The notes under the pieces were generated by a model, which had not been told where the DNA came from, did not search any database, and saw only the letters and a list, made by a program, of their open reading frames with translations. From the NCBI RefSeq assembly GCF_030499535.1, contig NZ_JASTLB010000001.1, positions 62,001 through 126,000 of the forward strand: DNA of 64,000 nt. The letters are read 5' to 3'. Of the stretch, positions 45,001 through 57,000 are shown piece by piece. Positions within the stretch are counted from its first letter, which is position 1; the number at the start of each line of letters is the position of its first letter. The stretch is from Streptomyces sp. TG1A-8. Lineage in GTDB: Bacteria; Actinomycetota; Actinomycetes; Streptomycetales; Streptomycetaceae. The translations under genes and the position numbers were made by a program.

Positions 45001-48000
45001 GACGCAGATTGCGGAACCAGTACCCGGCACCGAGTTCCTCCCCGGTGAGCCATTGGGTGTCCACCGTGGAGTAGAACGGCACCACGGCCGGTCGAGGAGA
45101 GATCTGCTTCAGCACCCGCAGGACCTCCTCACGGATCTCCTCCACCTGCGCCGAGTGCGAGGCGTAGTCCACGGGGATGCGCCGGGCCCGCTCGACCCGG
45201 CCCAGGATCTCCTCCAGACCGGCCGGGTCACCGGCGACAACCACGGACGAGGGGCCGTTCACGGCCGCCACCGACACACCCTCGGGCAACAGGCCGCCCA
45301 CCTGCTCCACCGGAAGGGGAACCGAGACCATGCCACCCCGGCCCGCCAGCGCGGTGATCGCCCTCGAACGCAGTGCCACAACCCGCGCGCCGTCCTCCAA
45401 CGACAGCGCGCCCGAGACCACGGCGGCCGCAATCTCGCCCTGAGAATGGCCCACCACGGCAGCCGGCCGCACCCCGACCGACTCCCACAATGCCGCCAGC
45501 GACACCATCACCGCCCACAGCACCGGCTGCACCACATCCACCCGGCCGAACTCACCGGAGGCCACAACCTCCGGCAACGACCAGTCCACATACGGCGCCA
45601 ACGCCCGGCCGCACTCCTCAAAACGCGCGGCGAACACCGGCGAGCAGTCCAGCAGCTCCACCGCCATCCCCGCCCACTGCGAACCCTGACCGGGAAAGAC
45701 GAACACCGTCTTGCCCACAGCGGAAGCGACACCCGTCACCGTGCCGGCCAACGACTCGCCCGCCACGACCGCTCCCAAAGCGGCCTCGAGCTCCACCCCG
45801 GACCCGCCGACGACCACCGCACGGTGCTCGAACACCGACCGGCCCGCCAGAGCCGCACCCACCGCGGCGCGATCCGCACCCGCCAACGACACCAACCGAC
45901 CCGCCTGCGCACGCAACGCGTCCACCGAACGACCCGACACCACCCACGGCACCACGCACGACACCACAGACGACGACACCGGACCCTCAGCGTCCACGGC
46001 AGCGGACACCGGCCCCTCCACCGGGGCCTGCTCCAGGATCAGGTGAGCGTTCGTACCACTGACGCCGAACGACGACACGCCCGCGCGGCGCGGACCGTCC
46101 TCGTCGGCCCACGGCCGTTCCTCCGTCAGCAGCTCCACCTTGCCCACCGACCAGTCGACATGCGTCGACGGCTCGTCCACGTGCAGGGTCCGGGGCAGGA
46201 CACCGTGCCGCATCGCCAACACCATCTTGATCACACCGGCCACACCTGAAGCGAGCTGCGTGTGACCGATGTTCGACTTGATGGAGCCGAGCCAGAGCGG
46301 TTCCTCGCGGTCCTGGCCGTAGGTGGCCAGCAATGCCTGCGCCTCGATCGGGTCACCCAGCGTGGTGCCGGTGCCGTGCGCCTCGACGGCGTGCACGTCG
46401 GACGGCTTGAGCCCGGCGTTGGCCAGTGCCTGCCGGATCACCCGCTGCTGTGCCAGGCCGTTGGGCGCGGACAGGCCGTTGGACGCGCCGTCCTGGTTGG
46501 TGGCGCTGCCCCGGATCACGGCGAGGACCTCGTGGCCGTTGCGCCGCGCGTCCGAAAGCCGCTCCAGCAGCACCATGCCGACCCCCTCGGACATGCCCAT
46601 GCCGTCGGCGGCGTCGGCGAACGCCTTGCAGCGTCCGTCGGCCGCCAGGCCGCGCTGACGGCTGAAGCCGACGAATCCCTCCGGGTTGGCCATCACGGTC
46701 ACGCCGCCGGCCAGGGCGAGCGAGCACTCACCCGAACGCAGCGCCTGGCTCGCCAGGTGCATCGCCACCAGCGACGACGAACACGCGGTGTCCACACTGA
46801 CCGCGGGCCCCTCCAGACCGAAGGTGTACGCGATCCGTCCGGACGTCACACTGGCGGAACCGCCGGTGACCATCTGGCCCTGAAGCCCCTCCGGAATCTC
46901 GGCGTTGGCGCCGTAGCCCTGGTAGCCGGTGCCGATGAAAACGCCGGTCCGTTCGCCCCGCTGGCTCTCCGGATCGATGCCCCCCCGTTCGAACGCCTCC
47001 CAGGCGGTCTCCAGCAGCAGCCGCTGCTGCGGGTCCATGGTGATCGCCTCACGCGGGCTGATGCCGAAGAACACCGGGTCGAAGTCGCCCGCCCCGTCCA
47101 GGAAGCCGCCGTGCCGGGTGTAGGAGGTGCCGGCCTTGTCAGGATCCGGGTCGTAGAGGCCGTCCAGGTCCCACCCGCGGTCGGCCGGGAAGTCGGAGAT
47201 GGCGTCGCCGCCCGCGCGCAGCAGTGTCCACAGCTCCTCCGGGGTGCTGACACCACCGGGGAACCGGCAGCTCATCGCCACCAGCGCGATCGGCTCGTCG
47301 TCGGCCGCGACCGCCACCGCCACCGGCGCCGCCGGCGCGGAGGCATCATCGGTCAGCTCCTCCCTCAGGTGGCGGGCGATGGCGTGAACGTTGGGGTGGT
47401 CGAAGACGACCGTGGTGGGCAGCCGCAGGCCGGTCGCGGCGTTCAGCCGGTTGCGCAGTTCCACGGCGGTGAGCGAGTCGAAGCCGATGTCCCTGAAGGC
47501 CCGCTTGGGATCCACCGCGTCACCCCCGGAGTGGCCGAGCACCGAGGCGACCTGATCGCGCACGAGTCCGACGAGCTCGGCCTCGGAGAGGGCCGCGGCC
47601 ACCGGCGTTGCGGCCGGGCTCTCCTCCCGGGCGAGGGCAGCCACCTCCGGTATCTCATCCAGCAGCGGACGGGGACGAGTGGAGGTGAAGACCGGCGCGA
47701 AGCGCGACCAGTCGACCTCAGCGACCGCGAGGACCGTCACGTCGTCGTCCAAGGCCCGCTGAAGGGCGGAAACCGCCAGCTGCGGGTCGATGAACGGCAG
47801 GCCCTGGCGCCGGACCCGGTCCATGTCGAGGCCGCCGGGCATGGTGGAGGCATCCGCCAGGTTCGGGGTGTTCCAGATGCCCCAGGCGATGGATGTGGCC
47901 GGCACGCCGCGGCCGCGCAGGTGCTCGGCGTAGGCGTCGAGGAAGGCGTTGGCCGCGGCGTAGGCGCCGTGGTCGCCGCTGCCCCAGACACCGGCGATGG

Positions 48001-51000
48001 AGGAGAAGAGGATGAACGCGTCGAGATCGGGCAGCAGCTCGGCCAGGTGAACCGCGCCGGCTGCCTTGGCGTGCACGACGTCCTCGAACTCGGTCAGCGA
48101 GGTGTCGGCCAGTGACGCGATCTGGATGAGGGCCGCGGCGTGCACGACCACGCGGACCGGAGTGCCCTCCTCGGCGAGCCGCGCCACCAGGTCGGCCACC
48201 GCCGCGCGATCGGTGACGTCGCAGCCCGTGTAGTCGAGCCGGGTCCCCGCCTCGGCGAGTTCCGCGGTGAGTTCCGCGGCGCCGGGCACGTCCGCGCCAC
48301 GGCGGCTAGCCAGCACCAGGTGCTCGGCGCCGGCGGCGGCCAGCCAGCGGGCGATGTACGGGCCGACGGCGCCGGTGGCCCCTGTGACCAGAACCGTGCC
48401 CTGCGGCCGCCAGGCACGCCGGGCGGGCCTGCCGTCCGGCAGCGCGCGGACGAGGCGGCGCACCAGGGTGGTGTGCGCGCGGATGGCCCACTGGTCCTCG
48501 TCGCCGCCACCGGCGAGCACCTCGCAGAGCGCGGCGGCGGACCGGTCGTCGTAGTCGGGGGGCAGGTCGGCCAGGCCGCCCCAGAACTCCGGGTGCTCCA
48601 GGCCGATGACCCGGCCGAGGCCCCACACCGCCGCCTGTGCGGGGTGCCGCAGTTCGGCGTCACCGGCCGCGGAAGTGGCGCCGTGGGTGAGGCACCACAG
48701 CGGCGCGGTCCAGCGGACGTCGTTGAGCGCCTGAGTGAGCACGGTGGTGAGGGCCAGGCCTGTGGTCAGGCCCGGGTGAGCCGGGTCCGGCCGTTCGGCC
48801 AGCGCCAGCAGCGACAGCACACCGTCCGGCTGCGGCCGGTCGCCCAGCGCTGTGGCCAGCTCCTTCCGGCCGGCCCCGACGGGGACGACGTGCTCGGCGA
48901 CCTGTGCGCCGCGCTCGGTGAGCGCGCGCAGTACGCCCGTCACCCAGGCTTCCTCACGGCATCCCTCCGGGACGATCAACAGCCATCTGCCCGGCAGCGG
49001 GCGGGCAGCGGGGGTGGCCGGGCGCCAGGTGACGCGGTAGCGCCAGGAGTCCGTGGAGACCTCTGGCGAAGGCGGCGCCAGCCAGTACCGTTCGCGCTGG
49101 AACGGATAGGTAGGCAGGGCCACCTGCCGGCCGCCTGGGTACAGCGCGGCCGCGTCCACCTCCGCTCCGTGCGCCCACGCCGTACCGAGTGATGTCAGGA
49201 AGCGGCGCATGCCGCCGTCGTCGCGGCGCAGAGTGCCGACCGCCAGTACCGGGGTGCCACCGTCGCCGTGCCCGGCGGTCTCCTCGATGCCCATCGTCAG
49301 GACGGGATGGGCACTGACCTCGACGAAGACGTCGTGCCCGGCAGCCGCGAGATCCCGTACGGCGGTTTCGAACCGCACCGTCTGACGCAGATTGCGGAAC
49401 CAGTACCCGGCACCGAGTTCCTCCCCGGTGAGCCATTGGGTGTCCACCGTGGAGTAGAACGGCACCACGGCCGGTCGAGGAGAGATCTGCTTCAGCACCC
49501 GCAGGACCTCCTCACGGATCTCCTCCACCTGCGCCGAGTGCGAGGCGTAGTCCACGGGGATGCGCCGGGCCCGCTCGACCCGGCCCAGGATCTCCTCCAG
49601 ACCGGCCGGGTCACCGGCGACGACCACGGACGAGGGGCCGTTCACGGCCGCCACCGACACACCCTCGGGCAACAGGCCGCCCACCTGCTCCACCGGAAGG
49701 GGAACCGAGACCATGCCACCCCGGCCCGCCAGCGCGGTGATCGCCCTCGAACGCAGTGCCACAACCCGCGCGCCGTCCTCCAACGACAGCGCGCCCGAGA
49801 CCACGGCGGCCGCGATCTCGCCCTGGGAATGGCCCACCACGGCAGCCGGCCGCACCCCGACCGACTCCCACAATGCCGCCAGCGACACCATCACCGCCCA
49901 CAGCACCGGCTGCACCACATCCACCCGGCCGAACTCACCGGAGGCCACAACCTCCGGCAACGACCAGTCCACATACGGCGCCAACGCCCGGCCGCACTCC
50001 TCAAAACGCGCGGCGAACACCGGCGAGCAGTCCAGCAGCTCCACCGCCATCCCCGCCCACTGCGAACCCTGACCGGGAAAGACGAACACCGTCCGGCCCA
50101 CACCAGCGGCGACCGGCTGGTCCAGGTCCGCCAGCCCGGCCGCCCGGTCCTGGGCGTCCCGGCCGACGACGAACGATCGGTATTCGAACGCGGTACGGCT
50201 CGCAAGGGTGTGACCGACGTCGACGGGGTTGTCGTCGACGACCGACAGCAGCCGCTCCGCCTGGGCCCGCACGGCTTGCGGTGTTTTGCCCGACAGCAGC
50301 CACGGCACGACCGTGACGGGTGGCGCGGCGGTCTCGGCGGCCGGAGGCACCGACTCGATGATCACGTGTGCGTTGGTACCGCTGATACCGAACGAGGACA
50401 CACCGGCTCGACGCGGGTTGTCCCCGTCGCGCCACTCGCGGGCCTCGGTGAGCAGCTCGACTCGTCCGGCGGACCAGTCGATGTGCGGCGACGGCTCCTC
50501 CGCGTGCAGCGTCCTGGGCAGCACGTCGTGCTGCATGGCCAGCACCATCTTCATGACGCCCGCTACACCGGCGGCGGCCTGGGTGTGGCCGATGTTCGAC
50601 TTCACCGAGCCCAGCCACAGCGGCCGGTCGCGGTCCTGGCCGTAGGTGGCCAGCAATGCCTGCGCCTCGATCGGATCGCCCAGCGACGTTCCCGTGCCGT
50701 GCGCCTCCACCGCGTCCACCTCGGACGGCTTGAGCCCGGCGTTGGCCAGCGCCTGCCGGATCACCCGCTGCTGCGACGGGCCGTTGGGGGCGGTCAGCCC
50801 GTTGGACGCGCCGTCCTGGTTGACCGCGCTGCCCCGGATCACCGCCAGCACCGGGTGCCCGTTGCGCCGCGCGTCCGAAAGTCGCTCCAGCAGCAGTACG
50901 CCGACGCCCTCCGACATGCCGAACCCGTCGGCGCCCGCCGCGAAGGACTTGCACCGGCCGTCCACGGCCAGGCCGCGCTGGCGGCTGAACTCCACGAACC

Positions 51001-54000
51001 CGCCGGGGGTGGCCATCACCATGACGCCACCCGCGAGCGCGAGGGTGCATTCGCCCGAGCGCAGCGCCTGGGAGGCCAGGTGCAGCGCGACGAGCGACGA
51101 GGAGCACGCGGTGTCGACGGTGACCGCGGGACCCTCCAGACCGAACGTGTAGGAGATCCGACCTGAGACGACGCTCGCCGAGTTGCCGGTGGCGATGTAG
51201 CCCTCACCGGCCTCCGGTGCCCCGGCGAGTAGGGAGATGTAGTCCTGGCTGTTGGTGCCGATGAAGACACCGCCGGGCGTGCCTTTGAGTGAGACGGAGT
51301 CGATGCCGGCCCGTTCGAAGGTTTCCCAGGTGGTCTCCAGCAGCAGCCGCTGCTGCGGGTCCATCGCCAGCGCCTCACGCGGCGAGATGCCGAAGAAACC
51401 GGCGTCGAACTCGCCCACGGCCTCCAGGAAGCCGCCCTCCCGCACGTACGAGGTGCCGACACGGTCGGCGTCGGCGTCGTAGAGGCGGCTGACGTTCCAG
51501 CCGCGGTCGGTGGGCAGACCGGTGATCGCGTCACCGCCCGCGGCCAGCAACTCCCACAGCTGGTCGGGGGTGCTGACTCCCCCGGGGAACCGGCAGCCCA
51601 TGGCCACGATGGCGATCGGTTCGTCGGAGGCCACGACCGTCGGGGCGGCCTTCACGGTGTGGGTGCCCACCGACGAGGTGAGGAGGTGCGCCGTCAGGAC
51701 CGCGGGCGTCGGGTAGTCGAAGACCAGGGTTGCCGGCAGCTTCAGGCCGGTGGCCTTCGTCAGCCGGTTGCGCAGTTCCACCGCGGTGAGCGAGTCGAAG
51801 CCCAGCTCGCGGAAGGCCTTGCCGGGTTCGACCAGGTCCGCGGACGCGTGACCGAGGACGACGGCCGCGGCACCGAGTACCAGGCCCAGGACGTGTTGCT
51901 GCCGCTCCGGCTCCGGCATGGCCGCCAGCCGGTCGCCGAAGGACGACCCGTCGGCCGGTCCGGCGGACGCCCGCCGGACCGGCGCGCGGACCAGGCCGCG
52001 CAGCACCGGAGCCAGGGTCTCCTGACGGCGCAGCGCGTCGTGGTCGACGCGGACCATGACGGGCGCCGCGAGGTCCGTCGCCAGGGCGGCGTCGAGCAGG
52101 GCGAGGCCCTGCTCGGAGGAGAGGGGGGTCATGCCGGACCGGGCCATCCGGGCGATGTCGTCGTCGTCCAGTCGCGCGGTCAGGCCGCTGCGCTCGGTCC
52201 ACATCCCCCAGGCCAGCGACTGGGCAGGCAGCCCGACCGCCCGGCGGTGCTGCGCGAGCCCGTCCAGGAAGGCGTTGGCCGCCGCGTAGTTGCCCTGGCC
52301 GGGGGCGCCGAAGACGCCCGCCGCAGAGGAGAACAGCACGAAGGCCGCCAGGTCCTGGTCCCTGGTCAGTTCGTGCAGGTACGAAGCGGCGTCGGCCTTT
52401 GCGCCGAACACCCGGGCAAGGCGTTCGGGGGTGAGGTCGGCCAGGACACCGTCGTCGAGGACGCCCGCGGTGTGCACGACCGCCGTCAGCGGCCGTTCCA
52501 GAGTACCGAGTACTTCGGCCAGCGCGTCACGGTCGGAGACATCGCAGGCGAACGAGCGGACGTCGGCGCCAGGGATGTCCGGCGCGTTGCCACTGCGGCT
52601 GAGCATGACCAGATGACGGATCCCGTGCTCGGCCACGAGGTGTCGGGCGACGAGCCCGGCCAGCACGCCGCTGCCGCCCGTGACGAGGACGGCGCGGTCC
52701 GGGTCGAGCCGTCGCGGCGGGATGAGGACGAGCTTACCGACGTGCTTTGCCTGGCTGAGGAAGCGCAGCCCCTCGCGAGCGCGGCGCAGGTCCCAGCTGC
52801 GGGTCGGCAACGGCGTCAGCACGCCCTGCTCGAACAGCGCAAGCACCTCGGTCAGCATCTCGTGGATCCTGTCGGGGCCGGCGTCCATCAACTCGAACGC
52901 CCGGTAGCGCACGCCCTCGTACGCGGACGCCACCTGCTCGGGGTCGCGGAGGTCGGTTTTGCCCATCTCGATGAAGCGTCCGCCGCGGGGCATCAGGCGC
53001 AACGAGGCGTCGGTCAACTCGCCGGTGAGGGAGTTGAGGACTACGTCCACGCCCCGGCCGTCGGTCGCGGTCAGGAAGGTGCTTTCGAACTCTGCCGTCC
53101 TGGAGGAGGCCAGATGGTCGGCGGCGAGTCCCGTCGCCTCCCACTTGCCGGTGCTGGCCGTGCCGTAGACCTCGGCGCCAAGGTGCCGGGCGAGTTGCAC
53201 GGCGGCCATGCCGACGCCGCCCGCTGCGGCGTGCACCAGGACGGACTCACCCGCCCTCAGACCGGCCAGGTCGACCAGTCCCCGGTAGGCGGTGAGGAAG
53301 ACCACAGGCACGGCCGCGGCCTGCTCGAAGGTCCAGTCGGCGGGCATCCTGCCCAGCAGCCGCCGGTCGGTGACCGCGATCGGCCCGTAGCAGCCGGCGA
53401 ACACACCGCACACCCGGTCGCCGACCGCAAGATCGGTGACGCCCGGTCCGGTCCCGGTGACGACGCCCGCCCCCTCGATGCCCAGCGGCCCGGGCTCGCC
53501 GGGGAGCAGTCCCAGGGCGTTGAGCGCGTCACGGAAGTTCATGCCGGCGGCACGGACCTCGATGCGCACCTCGCCGTCGGCGAGCGGGGCGGTCAGCTCG
53601 GGCGCCGGCAGCAGCGCCAGGTTCTCCAGCGTGCCTCGTTCCGTGGTCCCCAGCAGCCATGCGGACGTCTCGGCGGGCGGCAGCAGGATGTCCCCGGCGG
53701 AGTAGCGGGCCAGTCGCGACTGGTGTGCGACGCCCTCGCGGATCGCGAGCTGCGGTTCGCCCGTCGCTGCGGCGGCGGCCACGAGGTGGTCGGACGCCTC
53801 GTCGGAGTCGATCAGCACGAACCGGTCGGGGTGCTCCGCCTGGGCGGAGCGGACCAGACCCCACACCGCGGCGTGCGCGGGGTCCACATCCGCGCCCGGC
53901 TCGGTGGCCACGGCCATCCTGGTGCGGATGACCAGCGTTCCCTCCTCGGAAAGGGCACGCTGCAGCCGGGCGAGCACCTGGGTGGTCGCCTCGTGCGCCG

Positions 54001-57000
54001 TGCCGGCGTCGACCACGAAGATCTCGGGCTCCGGATGCGTACCGTCGGCCTCCAGCGGCATGACCGGCCACTGGAAGTGGTACGGCAGGTCACGGGGGCC
54101 GTGGAAGAGCAGGGGATTGAGCGGACGGACCACCAGCGAGTCGACGGTCACGACCGGAGCACCGGACTCGTCGGCGGCCGCGATGGCGATCGAGTCCGGC
54201 CCGTCCGGGCGGATCCGGACGCGCAGCACACGCGCACCGGACGCCAGCAGCGAGACCCCTCGCCAGGTGAAGGGCAGCCTTGCCTCGTCGCCGGGGAAGA
54301 ACGCGCCCAGACCCGCGGCCTGGAGCGCCGCGTCCAGCAACGCGGGGTGCAGCCCGTACGCGTGGGCGTCCTCGCCCTGCTCGTGAGGGAGCGCCACCTC
54401 GGCGAACAGAGTGTCGCCGTGCCGCCAGGCAGCTCGCAGTCCGCGAAAGGCCGGACCGTAGACGAAGCCGTTGCCCGCCATGCGGTCGTAGTACCCGTCG
54501 AACTCCAACGACTCGGAGCCGACCGGGGGCCAGGTACGGGCGGTGAAGTCGGTGGCGGCCGTCGCCAGGGCGAGCGAGCCGCCCGCGTAGCGGGTCCATT
54601 CCCGGTCGGCGGGCGCGTCGTCCGCCCTGCCGTGGATCGTCAGCCGTCGGCTGCCGTCGGCGTCCGGCGCACCGACCACGACCTGGATCGCGAGTCCGCC
54701 GTGGTCGGGGAGGATCAGGGGTGTTTCGAGGGTGAGTTCCTCGACCGTGCCGCAGCCGAGCTGCTCGGCGGCGTGCTGCGCCAGTTCCAGGAACGCCGTC
54801 CCGGGCAGCAGCACCGTCCCGTTCACCGCGTGGTCGGCCAGCCACGGATGTGTCCGCAACGACAACCGCCCCGTGAACAGCTGCCCCTCGGCGTCGGCCA
54901 GCGCCAGCGCCGCACCCAGCAGCGGATGCCCCGCGCTGCGCAGACCCGCGGCGCTCACGTCGCCGCTCCCGGCGGCCTTGACCTCCAGCCAGTACCGCTT
55001 GCGCTGGAAGGGGTAGGTCGGCAGATCCCGGTAGGCCGGCGTGCCGGCGAAGAACGGTGACCAGTCCACCTCCACACCACGGACGAACAACTCCGCCACC
55101 GACGTCAGGAAGCGGCGCATGCCGCCCTCGTCACGCCGCAACGTCCCCGACACGACGGCCCCGTCACCCAGCGCCTCGTCCACCCCCATCGTCAGGACGG
55201 GATGGGCACTGACCTCGACGAAGACGTCGTGCCCGGCAGCCGCGAGATCCCGTACGGCGGTTTCGAACCGCACCGTCTGACGCAGATTGCGGAACCAGTA
55301 CCCGGCACCGAGTTCCTCCCCGGTGAGCCATTGGGTGTCCACCGTGGAGTAGAACGGCACCACGGCCGGTCGAGGAGAGATCTGCTTCAGCACCCGCAGG
55401 ACCTCCTCGCGGATCTCCTCCACCTGCGCCGAGTGCGAGGCGTAGTCCACGGGGATGCGCCGGGCCCGCTCGACCCGGCCCAGGATCTCCTCCAGACCGG
55501 CCGGGTCACCGGCGACAACCACGGACGAGGGGCCGTTCACGGCCGCCACCGACACACCCTCGGGCAACAGGCCGCCCACCTGCTCCACCGGAAGGGGAAC
55601 CGAGACCATGCCACCCCGGCCCGCCAGCGCGGTGATCGCCCTCGAACGCAGTGCCACAACCCGCGCGCCGTCCTCCAACGACAGCGCGCCCGAGACCACG
55701 GCGGCCGCAATCTCGCCCTGAGAATGGCCCACCACGGCAGCCGGCCGCACCCCGACCGACTCCCACAATGCCGCCAGCGACACCATCACCGCCCACAGCA
55801 CCGGCTGCACCACATCCACCCGGCCGAACTCACCGGAGGCCACAACCTCCGGCAACGACCAGTCCACATACGGCGCCAACGCCCGGCCGCACTCCTCAAA
55901 ACGCGCGGCGAACACCGGCGAGCAGTCCAGCAGCTCCACCGCCATCCCCGCCCACTGCGAACCCTGACCGGGAAAGACGAACACCGTCTTGCCCACAGCG
56001 GAAGCGACACCCGTCACCGTGCCGGCCAACGACTCGCCCGCCACGACCGCTCCCAAAGCGGCCTCGAGCTCCACCCCGGACCCGCCGACGACCACCGCAC
56101 GGTGCTCGAACACCGACCGGCCCGCCAGAGCCGCACCCACCGCGGCGCGATCCGCACCCGCCAACGACACCAACCGACCCGCCTGCGCACGCAACGCGTC
56201 CACCGAACGACCCGACACCACCCACGGCACCACGCACGACACCACAGACGACGACACCGAACCCTCAGCGTCCACGGCAGCGGACACCGGCCCCTCCACC
56301 GGGGCCTGCTCCAGGATCAGGTGGGCGTTCGTACCACTGACGCCGAACGACGACACGCCCGCGCGGCGCGGACCGTCCTCGTCGGCCCACGGCCGTTCCT
56401 CCGTCAGCAGCTCCACCTTGCCCACCGACCAGTCGACATGCGTCGACGGCTCGTCCACGTGCAGGGTCCGGGGCAGGACACCGTGCCGCATCGCCAACAC
56501 CATCTTGATCACACCGGCCACACCCGCCGCCGCCTGCGTGTGACCGATGTTCGACTTCAGCGAGCCCAGCCACAGCGGCCGGTCGCGGTCCTGGCCGTAG
56601 GTGGCCAGCAATGCCTGCGCCTCGATCGGATCGCCCAGCGACGTTCCCGTGCCGTGCGCCTCCACCGCGTCCACCTCGGACGGCTTGAGCCCGGCGTTGG
56701 CCAGCGCCTGCCGGATCACCCGCTGCTGCGAGGGACCGTTCGGCGCGGACAGGCCGTTGGACGCGCCGTCCTGGTTGACCGCGCTGCCCCGCACGACGGC
56801 CAGCACCGGGTGCCCGTTGCGCCGCGCGTCCGAAAGCCGCTCCAGCAGCACCACACCGACACCCTCGCCGAAACCCGCGCCGTCCGCGGCGTCGGCGAAC
56901 GCCTTGCAGCGTCCGTCGGCCGCCAGGCCGCGCTGACGGCTGAACTCGGTGAACAGGGCGGGCGTGGCCATCACGGTCACGCCGCCGGCCAGGGCGAGCG

